Shown piece by piece: positions 36,164-45,250 of a DNA stretch of 64,000 nt. Within the stretch, counting starts at the first letter, position 1; every line of letters begins with the position of its first letter. The DNA is from Verrucosispora sioxanthis (lineage in GTDB: Bacteria > Actinomycetota > Actinomycetes > Mycobacteriales > Micromonosporaceae): the NCBI RefSeq assembly GCF_010560025.1, contig NZ_SAIY01000003.1:434001-498000 (forward strand), read 5' to 3'. The notes beneath the pieces were generated by a model, which worked only from the letters and a program-made list of their open reading frames with translations, did not search any database and was not told where the DNA came from. The translations under genes were made by a program, and so were the position numbers.

Positions 36164-38793
36164 CGCGGTCGGCGGAGAGCACGGTACGACGTCGGCGGGA
36201 GTTGGCGGCCGGCGGCACGAGCGACCTGTTCGCCCTGGTGAGCAGCGGCGATGCCGATGGGGTCGCGGCGGCCCTGGAGGGCCTGCCGGAGCAGCGTCGC
36301 CGGGAGATCGGCGTCGAGCTGACCGCCTGGTTCAAGCAGCGTGACCGGGACACCTGGTGGTCGGCCGGCACCGGGACCGCCCTGGCGGTCGCCGTGGTCG
36401 GCTGCCTGCCCACCGCCGCCCAGGCCGCGGCGATCCTCGGTCGTCCCTCGGTCAACCCGCACGGTCGCCGCGCGGCCGAGCTGATCCGGCGGGTGGCGCA
36501 GGAGCGCGGCGTCGACTGGCTGGTCGACCTGGCCCACCGGATCGCCGCCCGGTTCCGGCAGGACACCTGGGTCGGCCGGTGGCATTTCGTCGCCACGCTG
36601 CTGCACGCCGAGGGCGGCGCACCACCGACCGACGACCGGTGCGTACAGCTGTGGTTGACCGCGGTCGAGTCCCCGGACCGGTTCCACCAGGGCCAGCCGG
36701 CGCCGGTGGTGGACCGGCTGCGCGACGATCCGTTCCTGGCCACCATGCTGCCCCGACTGTTCGAGGTGGACGGCATCGGCGTCCAGATGATGTTCGTCGC
36801 CGCCCACGAGAACTGGAACGATCCGGGCCGGCCCGCTCTGCCGGCCGCCCTGGCCCAGCTCGCCGCCGAAGACGTGGTCGACCGGGCGCTGCTGTTCGAC
36901 GGTGCGATCGGCCGGCTGCTGCGCGGCGACCGACCCGCCGCGCTGCGCGCCTTCACCACCCTGCTCGACCAGCTCGCGCCGACCACCACCGAGGTCACCG
37001 CCCGGGTCACCGACTACCTGCGGCTGCTCGTCGACGCCCCCGCGCCGGTGGCCACCATGGCCCAGAAGGCGCTGCGGAAGCTGCCCGAACTGGAGCTGGA
37101 GTCGATCCTCGACACCTCCCGGCAGATGCTCACCCGACCCGACAAGACACTTGTCAGGACCCAGCTCACCTGGCTCGACCAACTCGCCCGCCGGCACCGG
37201 GACCGGGCCGCCGAGATCGCCGAGGTGATCGCGGTGGCCACCGAGCATCCCGCGGTGGAGTTGCGGGAGCGGGCGACGGATCTGGCTGCCCGGCGCGGCG
37301 TCGAGCCGGCACCGGTCGGCCCGGCGCTGACCTGGCCACGCGGCGACGACCTGCCCCCGCCCGCGCCGCCGGGACCGGTCCCCGAACCGATCGTCGACCT
37401 GGACGAGTTGACCGAGGAGGTTGCCGCCCTGCTCGGCACGCCGTACCAGGGGGCACCTCTGGAGCGGATCCTCGACGGGCTGGTCCGGCTCACCGCGGCC
37501 GACGGGCCCCGGGTACGCGCCGCCCTCGACCCGGTGATCGAGCGGCGGCACTGGTCGTGGGCCAACGAGCACCGGTGGGATCCGCTCTGTCTCTGCGAGA
37601 CGGTGGTCGAGGTGTTCCGCAGCGCCGGAGTCAGCCGCACCGACCGGCGCCGGGAACGGTGGGAGAAACTCCTGACGGCGGTACACCGACCCGGCGCGAC
37701 ACCGGAGCTGGCGGTCACCGATCCCAAGGTGCCACCGGTCCACCGACTGTTGCGGGCCCGGCTGGCCGAGATCGGCGCGCACCTCGACGAGCCGGGACAG
37801 TCCGGCCTGCTGGCCCTGCCCACCTCGACCAACGGGCTGCTCGACCCGATGGCGCTCCTGGAACGGCTCACCGCGCTCGGTGACCGCGAGCCCGGGCAGT
37901 GGGATCTCACCCAGGCGTTGCTGCGGCTACCCACCGAGGCCGACGAGACCCTCGCCGCGAAGGCGGCGGCGCTCGGCACGGCAGCCGGTCAACGGTTCGC
38001 CGCCTGGCTGCGCGACGGCGGCCTGCCCCAGCCGGTCATCCGGTCCCGCACCGTCACCCGCGACCCGCGCCGGGGCAACCGCCACTGGGAGTGGGCGTAC
38101 CTGCCGGCCGAGCGGATCCTTGTCGACCTGACACCACCGGCCGGCACAGTCGACCGGTACGGGCTGCTGACCGCGCCGGCCACTCCACTCGGCGGCGACC
38201 ACTCCGGGTGGGTGCACCTGTGGCCGTCGCTGCTGCCCCGCCACCGGGGCGTGGTCACCGCGTACGCCCTGCCGTTGGTCGCCGGTGCCGCGGACATGGA
38301 CGAGCGCGACGGTGCCGCGGTGCTGCCCCTGCTCGCGGAGATCGAAGGCCCGGGCGGGGCGGCCCTCGACCTGGCGGTGGCCTACGGCCTCAGCGCCCGG
38401 CACGGCCCGGACCGGGTGGCGACGGTGGACGCGCTGCTCACCCTCGCCGCCGCCGGTGAGCTCGATGCGGCCGGCACCGGGGCGCAACTCGGCACCCTGG
38501 CATCCCGGCAACTGGTGAAGCTGACCCGGGTCGTCGAACCGGTGCGCGACGCCGCGCAGGCAGGAGCGCCGCTCACCGTGTGGCGGCTGCTGGCCGCCGC
38601 GCTCCCGGCGCTGCTGGCCGCGCCCACGCCACCGCGTGGCCTGCCGGATCTGCTGACCCTGGCGGCGGAGACGGCAACCGTGACCGGCGTACGGATCGAG
38701 GTGCCCGGCCTGTCCGACGTGGCCGGGCGGGTCGGCTCCAGCCGCCTGGTCACCGAAGCCCGCCGCCTGCACAAGGCACTGGCCGAGGCGTGA
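36160..38793 (+). CDS. Large HEAT-like/DUF6493-type protein coupled to the SWIM gene
   Basis: 877 residues, soluble, no signal peptide. The N-terminal half is helical and repeat-like (ALRKLPELELESILDTSRQM, VELRERATDLAARRGVEP), consistent with HEAT-type repeats, followed by an acidic DLDELTEEVAALLG linker and a C-terminal region with YLPAERILVDLTPP. I believe it belongs to the DUF6493 group, usually found beside SWIM proteins. GTG 36160 gives a GTGA overlap with the SWIM gene. No enzymatic motif is seen; a scaffold or adaptor role is a guess. Confidence 0.75.
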   Translation: MTRSAESTVRRRRELAAGGTSDLFALVSSGDADGVAAALEGLPEQRRREIGVELTAWFKQRDRDTWWSAGTGTALAVAVVGCLPTAAQAAAILGRPSVNPHGRRAAELIRRVAQERGVDWLVDLAHRIAARFRQDTWVGRWHFVATLLHAEGGAPPTDDRCVQLWLTAVESPDRFHQGQPAPVVDRLRDDPFLATMLPRLFEVDGIGVQMMFVAAHENWNDPGRPALPAALAQLAAEDVVDRALLFDGAIGRLLRGDRPAALRAFTTLLDQLAPTTTEVTARVTDYLRLLVDAPAPVATMAQKALRKLPELELESILDTSRQMLTRPDKTLVRTQLTWLDQLARRHRDRAAEIAEVIAVATEHPAVELRERATDLAARRGVEPAPVGPALTWPRGDDLPPPAPPGPVPEPIVDLDELTEEVAALLGTPYQGAPLERILDGLVRLTAADGPRVRAALDPVIERRHWSWANEHRWDPLCLCETVVEVFRSAGVSRTDRRRERWEKLLTAVHRPGATPELAVTDPKVPPVHRLLRARLAEIGAHLDEPGQSGLLALPTSTNGLLDPMALLERLTALGDREPGQWDLTQALLRLPTEADETLAAKAAALGTAAGQRFAAWLRDGGLPQPVIRSRTVTRDPRRGNRHWEWAYLPAERILVDLTPPAGTVDRYGLLTAPATPLGGDHSGWVHLWPSLLPRHRGVVTAYALPLVAGAADMDERDGAAVLPLLAEIEGPGGAALDLAVAYGLSARHGPDRVATVDALLTLAAAGELDAAGTGAQLGTLASRQLVKLTRVVEPVRDAAQAGAPLTVWRLLAAALPALLAAPTPPRGLPDLLTLAAETATVTGVRIEVPGLSDVAGRVGSSRLVTEARRLHKALAEA

Positions 38794-38858
38794 CGCACCG
38801 GAACGCCTCGGACCTGCCGAGCCCGGCGTGGTCCGCTGGCACGAGCGTGGACATGTGA

Positions 38859-38904
38859 ATCGTGGTCCGTGAGCACCCTCCCGGGGGCGCTCACGGACCA
38901 CGAT
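38859..38904. terminator. Bidirectional hairpin terminator, 16-bp perfect stem
   Basis: ATCGTGGTCCGTGAGC (38859-38874) pairs exactly with 38889-38904 across a 14-nt loop. It sits between the convergent HEAT-like and catalase genes and should end transcription from both sides. Confidence 0.88.
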
Positions 38905-38924
38905 CTCTACGGCGTGGAGCCGGG

Positions 38925-41186
38925 TCAGGCGACGGAGGTGGGGAAGCGGTGCCAGACGCGGTGGTCGGCCATGAGTTGCTGGACGGCGGTCAGGACCTCG
39001 CTCGCGGAGTCGGCGGTGACCACGCCGGGTGTGCCGGCGACACCGGCCTGGTCCAGCACCGTGACGCCGGTCCCCCACGCGCCGATGGCCTTGGCGTGCC
39101 GCCAGCACTCCTCCACCATCAGCAGCACCCGGGGATCGACGGTGGCCGAGCCGGCCGCGCCCGCCTTGGCGTCCCGGGCCGGCATCGCGTCCGGTGCCGG
39201 CGCGGGCGCCGAGGCGAGCAGGAGCGCGTCGAGTTCGACCGAGCGGCCGGTGGCGAAGCTCCGTTGCGCGGGCAGGTCACCGATCGTTCCACCGTGCGGC
39301 GCGATCAGCAGCGGGACCATGTCGGCGGCGAAGACCGCCTCGCGGGCCGCCCGGACGCTGTCGAGGTCGGCCTCGGGGTCGACGACGATGCCGACCATCC
39401 GGCCGTCGGCCGGCCACTGCCGCCCTACCTGGGACAGCGCCGGGCTGGGCTCGACGTCCGCCAACGGCACCGTCGGCTCCGGCGCGGGTAGACCGAGGCC
39501 GGTGGCCACCTGGGCGCAGAGCACCGGGTCGATGTTGGCCAGGCACTGGAGCTGCCGTTCCTTGATCGCCTGGTGGTAGCACTTGCCCAGCTCGAAGGTG
39601 TACGCCCGGATGATGTGTTCCCGCTCGACCGGGGACATGCTCAGCCAGAACAGGCGGACCTGGCTGAAGTGGTCGTCGAACGAGGCGGGGTTGGCGCGTA
39701 CCTTGGGCGCCTGCGCGACCTGCACCGGCACGTCGACGAACGGGTGGTCGTCGTCGCCGGCCGGGAAAGGATTGCCACCGTCCAGGGAGTTCGGCCGGTA
39801 CGGTGCCACGCCCGCGTGCACGGCCTGCTGGTGGAAGCCGTCGCGCAGCATGTCGTTGACCGGGGCGTGCGGCCGGTTGATCGGGATCTGGGCGAAGTTC
39901 GGCCCGCCCAACCGGGTCAACTGCGTGTCGACGTACGAGAAGAGCCGTCCCTGCAGCAGCGGGTCGTTCGTGACGTCGATGCCCGGCGGCAGGTGTCCCA
40001 CGTGGAAGGCGACCTGCTCGGTTTCGGCGAAGAAGTTGGTCGGCGTGCGGTTCAGGGTGAGCTTGCCGACCGGCTGCACCGGGGCGAGTTCCTCCGGCAC
40101 GATCTTCGTCGGGTCGAGCAGGTCGATGCCGGCGAAGGTCTCCTCGGGCGTGTCGGGGAAGACCTGGAGGCCGAGTTCCCACTCGGGAAACGCGCCGGCC
40201 TCGATGGCGTCGTAGAGGTCACGCCGGTGGAAGTCCGGGTCGATGCCGCCGAGCAGCTGAGCCTCCTCCCAGGTCAGGGAGTGCACGCCCAGCTTCGGCT
40301 TCCAGTGGAACTTGGCCAGCACCGTCTCGCCGGCCGCGTTGACCAGCCGGAAGGTGTGCACGCCGAAGCCCTCCATCGTCCGGTAGGAGCGCGGGATGCC
40401 CCGGTCGGACATGTTCCACATGGCGTGGTGCTGCGCCTCGGTGTGCAGCGAGACGAAGTCCCAGAAGGTGTCGTGCGCGCTCTGGGCCTGCGGGATCTCG
40501 CGGTCGGGGTGCGGCTTGCCGGCGTGGATGATGTCGGGGAACTTGATGGCGTCCTGGATGAAGAAGACCGGCATGTTGTTGCCGACCAGGTCGAAGGTCC
40601 CCTCGTCGGTGTAGAACTTGGTGGCGAAGCCCCGGGTGTCGCGGACGGTGTCGGCCGAGCCCCGGGAACCGAGCACCGTGGAGAAGCGGACGAAGACCTC
40701 GGTGGTCCGGCCCTTGGCCAGGAAGCCCGCCCGGGTGACGGCTTCGGCGGTGCCGTAGGCGGTGAACTCGCCGTGGGCCCCCGCGCCGCGGGCGTGCACC
40801 ACCCGCTCGGGGATGCGCTCGTGGTCGAAATGGGTGATCTTCTCCCGCAGGTGGTGGTCCTGCAGCAGGACGGGCCCGCGCGGGCCGGCCTTGAGGGAGT
40901 GGTCGGTGTCCCGTAGCCGCGCACCCTGCGCGGTGGTGAGGAAGGCACCCTGCTGGCCGTTGGCGGTGGCCGGCGCGCCGGTCTCGGCGCCGGTGGGCGT
41001 ACGGGTCTGCGGAGCGCCCTGCTCGGGCTTGGGCGGTAGCGGTTCGTGTGGCGTCGTCGGCTCGTCGCGCGGCGGCGGGGCGCTGCCCGGCGCACCGGGC
41101 ACCTGTGGGGTGCCGGCGTCGGTCACCTTCTCCGCCGCGGCCTCCACGACATTCCTTACCGCCTCGGCGGGGTTGCGGGCGTTCAT
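38925..41186 (-). CDS. katE: Large-subunit catalase (clade 2, HPII/KatE type)
   Basis: 753 residues. A Pro/Thr-rich N-terminal tail of about 75 residues precedes the heme core: catalytic His in RVVHARGAGAHG, Asn region NNMPVFFIQDAIKFPD, and the heme-ligand Tyr in RLFSYVDTQL. The last 150 residues form the flavodoxin/DJ-1-like domain typical of large catalases (GRMVGIVVDPEADLDSV, RSVELDALLLAS). It disproportionates hydrogen peroxide in the cytoplasm. It stands alone, with a strong hairpin at its 3' end and the ATG at 41186. Confidence 0.95.
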   Translation of the reverse strand: MNARNPAEAVRNVVEAAAEKVTDAGTPQVPGAPGSAPPPRDEPTTPHEPLPPKPEQGAPQTRTPTGAETGAPATANGQQGAFLTTAQGARLRDTDHSLKAGPRGPVLLQDHHLREKITHFDHERIPERVVHARGAGAHGEFTAYGTAEAVTRAGFLAKGRTTEVFVRFSTVLGSRGSADTVRDTRGFATKFYTDEGTFDLVGNNMPVFFIQDAIKFPDIIHAGKPHPDREIPQAQSAHDTFWDFVSLHTEAQHHAMWNMSDRGIPRSYRTMEGFGVHTFRLVNAAGETVLAKFHWKPKLGVHSLTWEEAQLLGGIDPDFHRRDLYDAIEAGAFPEWELGLQVFPDTPEETFAGIDLLDPTKIVPEELAPVQPVGKLTLNRTPTNFFAETEQVAFHVGHLPPGIDVTNDPLLQGRLFSYVDTQLTRLGGPNFAQIPINRPHAPVNDMLRDGFHQQAVHAGVAPYRPNSLDGGNPFPAGDDDHPFVDVPVQVAQAPKVRANPASFDDHFSQVRLFWLSMSPVEREHIIRAYTFELGKCYHQAIKERQLQCLANIDPVLCAQVATGLGLPAPEPTVPLADVEPSPALSQVGRQWPADGRMVGIVVDPEADLDSVRAAREAVFAADMVPLLIAPHGGTIGDLPAQRSFATGRSVELDALLLASAPAPAPDAMPARDAKAGAAGSATVDPRVLLMVEECWRHAKAIGAWGTGVTVLDQAGVAGTPGVVTADSASEVLTAVQQLMADHRVWHRFPTSVA

Positions 41187-41289
41187 CTCGACGGGTACCT
41201 CCCTGGGGCACGAGAGCCAGATGACCAGGGCGGTACCCGGGGTGGACCGAGCAAAACGGAGCGAATGGCGCGGATGTGGGTATCTTCGA

Positions 41290-41787
41290 TCACTCCGGCC
41301 GGAGCTGCTCGTAGTACGCCTTCATCGGCGGGTGGTAGTCGTCGAACGACGGCATCGCCGTGTCGTCGCGCGCGGCCACCAGACAGTCGAGGTAGTACTC
41401 CCAGCCCGGACCCACCTCACCGATGCCGGTGGCGTCGTCGAGATGCTGCACGAAGCGCAGCTCGGTGCGCTCGCCGTGTGAGGTGAGCAGCAACTCCAGC
41501 ACCCAGTGGCCGTACTCGTCGCGCATGGACACGGCCAGCCGCCGGGGCGGCTCACACGCGTCGATCCGCAGATCGGACCAGGGCGCGTCCTCCTCCATGG
41601 CCATCTGGACCCGGACGGTGCGGCCCGGCGCGGCGTCGCCCTCCCAGGGCCCGAACCACCGTGCCGTTCGTTCCGGCTCGGTGAGGCTGGCCCACACGTC
41701 GTCGATCGGGGCCGGGAAGGTGCGGGTGAGGACCAGGTCGACGCCGTCCTCGGCGCCGAAGAGTCGGCCGGTCGGGATTCGGGTCAT
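41290..41787 (-). CDS. AHSA1/SRPBCC-domain protein
   Basis: 165 residues of the START-like SRPBCC fold: LVLTRTFPAPIDDVWASLTE, TARWFGPWEGDA and a C-terminal GPGWEYYLDCLVAARDD helix. Proteins of this group bind hydrophobic ligands or act as stress adaptors. ATG 41787 overlaps the stop of the ArsR gene by 4 bp; ArsR-AHSA1 pairs are a common regulator/target module. The upstream extension to 41916 is a shadow. Confidence 0.88.
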   Translation of the reverse strand: MTRIPTGRLFGAEDGVDLVLTRTFPAPIDDVWASLTEPERTARWFGPWEGDAAPGRTVRVQMAMEEDAPWSDLRIDACEPPRRLAVSMRDEYGHWVLELLLTSHGERTELRFVQHLDDATGIGEVGPGWEYYLDCLVAARDDTAMPSFDDYHPPMKAYYEQLRPE

Positions 41788-42164
41788 GCGGTGCGCTCCT
41801 GAGTGGCGGATGGCGAGTCGCCGGTACGGCGGTCGCGGCGGGCACGGTAGACCTCGGTCTCCAGGGCGTCGAGGCGACGTTCCCAGAGATCGGTCCGGGT
41901 GAACGGGGTCAGCCACCGGATCAGCTCGGCGAGCCGGGTCGGATCCAGTTCGTAGAGTCGTCGGCGGCCGACGACGGTGTCGCGGACCAGGCCACAGTCG
42001 CGCAGTACGCGCAGGTGTCGGCTGATCGCGGGCCGGCTGATCTCGAACTCCTCGGCGATCCGCCCGGCCGGCAGCCGACGCTCACGCAGCAGTTCGAGGA
42101 TGCGCCGCCGCACCGGGTCCGCGATCGCGGCGGCCACGTCGTCCACGGCCAAAGCGTAACCCAT
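41784..42164 (-). CDS. ArsR-family transcriptional regulator
   Basis: 126 residues with a winged helix: DPVRRRILELLRERRLPAGR, EEFEISRPAISRHLRVLRDC and the wing LVRDTVVGRRRLYELD. No metal-binding ELxCD-type cysteines are present, so it belongs to the non-metal subgroup associated with AHSA1 proteins. It probably regulates its own two-gene unit. It begins 3 bp after the end of the membrane-protein gene at 42168 on the same strand. Confidence 0.9.
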   Translation of the reverse strand: MGYALAVDDVAAAIADPVRRRILELLRERRLPAGRIAEEFEISRPAISRHLRVLRDCGLVRDTVVGRRRLYELDPTRLAELIRWLTPFTRTDLWERRLDALETEVYRARRDRRTGDSPSATQERTA

Positions 42165-42167
42165 CAG

Positions 42168-42878
42168 TTACGCTTTCGCTCGCGCTGGGCACCCCGGGCG
42201 GCCGTGGCCGGACCACCCGCCGTTGCGCAGGCGCCAGCCCAGCGTTCCGTACCAGATCATGAGCGGCAGGTGCAGGAGGTAGCCGAACTGCTCCAGCGTC
42301 GCCGACGGCCCGGCCACACCCGTGGTCCAGGGCAGCATCACCGCGGCGAGGCCGACCATGGCGGCGAAGGCACCGACGCGCCGCAGCCCGGCCGGCATCG
42401 GTACGCAGACCACGGCGGTTGCCGTGGCGGCGACCCAGAGCAGCCCGGCCAGATTCACGGTCCACTTGGCGGTCAGCAGGATCGCCCCGGCCACGGCCAC
42501 GACCGACGGATCGGTGCGATCGGCGGACAGCTGGGTGACGGCCAGGTTCCCCGCGTCGTGCAGCAGACCCGCCAGGCCGGCCGCGGCCAGCAGTCCGGCC
42601 GGCAGCACCGCCAGGTGCTGCCCGGTGCGGACGATGGCGGCCAACGCCGAGAGGGCCGCGCCGGTCAGCGCGAGCCACCCGACGACGTCGAGGGCCAACT
42701 CGGTCAGGTGCAGTCCGGCCCGGGCGTGCACGGCGGACAGCGTGGCCGCCGGCTCGGCCGGATTCAGGGTCAGTCCGGATGGCACGGCGACGGCCGCACC
42801 GGCAACCATGGTCAGCAAAGAGGTCAGCAGCAGGGCACCGGTCAGCCGGGCCGGATCGATCTGGTGAGCCCGTCTCAT
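42168..42878 (-). CDS. Integral membrane protein, probable MerR target
   Basis: 236 residues with six or seven hydrophobic segments and no recognised domain. ATG 42878 follows a long-spacer promoter by 9 nt, so it is probably translated from a near-leaderless mRNA. It is divergent from a MerR regulator, which makes it the probable target. The ArsR/AHSA1 genes follow immediately on the same strand and may be cotranscribed. Confidence 0.75.
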   Translation of the reverse strand: MRRAHQIDPARLTGALLLTSLLTMVAGAAVAVPSGLTLNPAEPAATLSAVHARAGLHLTELALDVVGWLALTGAALSALAAIVRTGQHLAVLPAGLLAAAGLAGLLHDAGNLAVTQLSADRTDPSVVAVAGAILLTAKWTVNLAGLLWVAATATAVVCVPMPAGLRRVGAFAAMVGLAAVMLPWTTGVAGPSATLEQFGYLLHLPLMIWYGTLGWRLRNGGWSGHGRPGCPARAKA

Positions 42879-42887
42879 GGGCGCCGA

Positions 42888-42918
42888 CGCTAGAACCTTG
42901 TCGCAGCGGCAAGGTCAA
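42888..42918 (-). promoter_or_regulatory. MerR-type long-spacer promoter with dyad operator
   Basis: On the reverse strand TTGACC (42918-42913) and CTAGCG (42893-42888) are 19 bp apart. The spacer holds the dyad ACCTTG-N9-CAAGGT (42895-42915, one mismatch when extended inward), a classical MerR operator. The start codon lies 9 nt after the -10 element. The layout is the same as at 23982-24012. Confidence 0.78.
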
Positions 42919-42934
42919 GCCACGAGGAGGACCG

Positions 42935-43645
42935 GTGTGGCGCATCGGTGAGCTGGCACGGATGTCCGGGGTGTCGGAGCGCACCCTGCGCCACTACGAC
43001 AAGGTCGGGTTGCTGCGACCCGCGGCGGTCGATGCGACCACCGGCTACCGGTGGTACGGCGTGCCCGAGCTGACCCGGCTGGAACACATCAGGGGCCTGC
43101 AACGGCTGGGCCTGTCGCTGCGCCGGATCGCCGAGCTGTCGGACGCACCCGACGCACAGCTGCGTCAGGCGTTGGCCGAGACGGTGACGGCCCTGCGCCG
43201 CGACATCGCCACCATGGTCGAGACGGTGGCCGCGGTCGAGGACCGGCTCGCGACGGACAGCCCACTGTTGCCCCGACGGGCCCGCGTGGCTCCGCGACAG
43301 CTACGCCTACGCCGCGTGGAGGTGGCCGACGCGGTCGAGGTGGCGGCGCTGTGTACGGCTGCGCCGGCCACCCTGGTGACCTGGCTGTCCGGTGCCCCTG
43401 CCGGCGCCTTCACGGTCGCCGTGACCGACGTGAGGGGCACGACGCTCACCCTGCCGGCCCGCACCGTCGTCCGGGCGGTCGTGCCACCGGGGTGTGGTGT
43501 GGCCCGCGCCGGGCTGGACCTCTTCGACTGGTTGTGCCGGCACCGCCTCTCGCCCGCCGGCCCCACCACCGAGGACCACGTCGTCGACGGTGACGGCATG
43601 AACGCCATCGTGCTGGAGATCCCGGTCCGGCGCTTGACCGGTTGA
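42935..43645 (+). CDS. MerR-family transcriptional regulator with C-terminal effector domain
   Basis: 236 residues. The winged helix begins VWRIGELARMSGVSERTLRHY and continues with GYRWYGVPELTRLEHI, followed by a coiled coil (TVTALRRDIATMVETVAAVEDR) and a 120-residue C-terminal domain resembling GyrI/effector-binding regions (an EIPVRRLTG strand ends the protein). It likely senses a small organic ligand. GTG 42935 has GAGGAGG upstream. It is divergent from the membrane protein at 42878 across the operator. Confidence 0.88.
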   Translation: MWRIGELARMSGVSERTLRHYDKVGLLRPAAVDATTGYRWYGVPELTRLEHIRGLQRLGLSLRRIAELSDAPDAQLRQALAETVTALRRDIATMVETVAAVEDRLATDSPLLPRRARVAPRQLRLRRVEVADAVEVAALCTAAPATLVTWLSGAPAGAFTVAVTDVRGTTLTLPARTVVRAVVPPGCGVARAGLDLFDWLCRHRLSPAGPTTEDHVVDGDGMNAIVLEIPVRRLTG

Positions 43646-43800
43646 GGTCCCTGGGCCGTCGCCCCCGCACCGCATCTGGCCGAGATTCCCGCGCCGGTGG
43701 CCGACAAACGGCAGCGGCGCTCACCGGATTTCCTCCACCGGACCGGGCTTACTAGTGCAAAAGTGGCAGAGACGGACTGGGTTCATGATCGGGAGAGCTG

Positions 43801-44760
43801 ATGCGGATCGGATACAAGCTGTCCAGTGAGGGCTTCGGGCCGAACGAGATCATCCGGCAGGCGGTACGCGCCGAGCAGGTGGGGTTCGACTTCGTCGAGA
43901 TGAGCGACCACTTCCACCCCTGGCTGGACAGCCAGGGTCACTCGTCGTTCACCTGGACGGTGCTCGGGGCGATCGCCGCCCGGACCGACCGGATCGAGCT
44001 GGCGACCGGGGTCACCTGCCCGAGCGTGCGGTACCACCCGGCGATCATCGCGCAGGCCGCCGCCACGCTCGCCCTGGTCTCCGACAACCGGTTCACCCTC
44101 GGCGTCGGTGCGGGCGAGCGCCTCAACGAGCACGTGGTGGGCCAGGGCTTCCCGGGAGCACGGGGTCGACACGAGCGGCTCCGCGAGGCGCTGGAAATCA
44201 TCCGGTTGCTATGGACGGGCGGCTACCACTCGTACGAGGGCAAGCATCTCCAGCTGGACGACGCCCGGGTGTTCGACCTTCCGGAGGAGCTGCCCGTCAT
44301 CGCCGTCGCCGCCAGTGGTGAGGTGTCCGCGACCATCGCCGCGGAACTCGGTGACGGCCTGTTCGCCACCGAACCCGAGGCCGACCTGGTGCAGACCTAC
44401 CAGCGGCTCGGCGGGCAGGGCCCCCGCTACGCCGAGGTTCCGCTCGCCTGGGCACCCGACGAGGCGCAGGCCGTGCAGGCGGCCTGGCAGACCAGCCGCT
44501 GGTCGGTCACCGGTTGGAAGGTGATGAGCGAACTGCCGAACCCGGTGAACTTCGACGCGGCCTCGCGCACCGTCACCGAGGACGACATCCGGCAGCAGTT
44601 CGCCGTCGGCCCCGACCCGGACGTGCACGTCGAGGCGGTGCGGGCCTACGTCGACGCGGGCTTCGACCACGTGGTGCTGCAGAACGCTGGCCCGGACCCG
44701 GACGGCTTCCTCGATTTCTTCCAGGACACCCTCGCCGTCCGGTTGCGCGGCCTCGGCTGA
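43801..44760 (+). CDS. LLM-class F420-dependent oxidoreductase (G6PDH-like)
   Basis: 319-residue luciferase-fold (TIM-barrel) enzyme. MRIGYKLSSEGFGPNEIIRQ opens the barrel, DHFHPWLDSQGHSSFTWTVL lines the active site, and GVGAGERLNEHVVG is the F420-phosphate loop typical of the TIGR03557-like group. It transfers hydride between F420 and an unknown substrate in the cytoplasm. ATG 43801 is preceded by GGGAGAG. It is followed by the SCO5389-family gene after 97 bp. Confidence 0.9.
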   Translation: MRIGYKLSSEGFGPNEIIRQAVRAEQVGFDFVEMSDHFHPWLDSQGHSSFTWTVLGAIAARTDRIELATGVTCPSVRYHPAIIAQAAATLALVSDNRFTLGVGAGERLNEHVVGQGFPGARGRHERLREALEIIRLLWTGGYHSYEGKHLQLDDARVFDLPEELPVIAVAASGEVSATIAAELGDGLFATEPEADLVQTYQRLGGQGPRYAEVPLAWAPDEAQAVQAAWQTSRWSVTGWKVMSELPNPVNFDAASRTVTEDDIRQQFAVGPDPDVHVEAVRAYVDAGFDHVVLQNAGPDPDGFLDFFQDTLAVRLRGLG

Positions 44761-44857
44761 CCGGGTCCGGCGCGGCGGCATTGACACTCCCGACAGTGAC
44801 GTGATGTGCTCCCCACGTAGCGGTAATGACAACCGTGATCGTTAGCCGAGGAGGAGC

Positions 44858-45250
44858 ATGTCTCTCACCGTGCCGCCGAGCCTGCTGCGGGCCGCCGAGT
44901 CCGGCCCCGTCGACGACGAGGCATTCGTGGCCTGCGTCCGCGAGTCACTGCCCTACGCCTGGCAGACGGTCAGCCGGGTGGCGTCGGAGCTGGCGTCCTC
45001 CGACGCCGAGTTCGCCGACAACCAGGTGCCTCCGCCCAGCGAGGCGGAGCGGGGCCAGCTGTTGCGCGCCTTGGCCAGCGACGCCATCCGGTCCAGCCTG
45101 GAGCGTCACTTCGGCGTCAAGCTCGCCTTCCAGAACTGCCACCGGATCGCGGCGTTCCGACCGTCCGCCGTCGACTCCGACACCTACCGCCGGTTCACCT
45201 CGACACGGGGCCAGCTACTCAACCAGTCCCCCGAGCTGCGTGACTGTTGA
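44858..45250 (+). CDS. SCO5389-family protein
   Basis: 130 residues of an actinobacteria-specific family of unknown role. Conserved signatures are SLTVPPSLLRAAESGPVDDE at the N-terminus, then LASDAIRSSLERHFGVKLAF, FQNCHRIAAFRPSAV, and a C-terminal RGQLLNQSPELRDC. A central Cys and a terminal Cys are in typical positions. GAGGAG lies before the ATG. Its end overlaps the next oxidoreductase gene by 11 bp, so the products are probably made together. Confidence 0.85.
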   Translation: MSLTVPPSLLRAAESGPVDDEAFVACVRESLPYAWQTVSRVASELASSDAEFADNQVPPPSEAERGQLLRALASDAIRSSLERHFGVKLAFQNCHRIAAFRPSAVDSDTYRRFTSTRGQLLNQSPELRDC

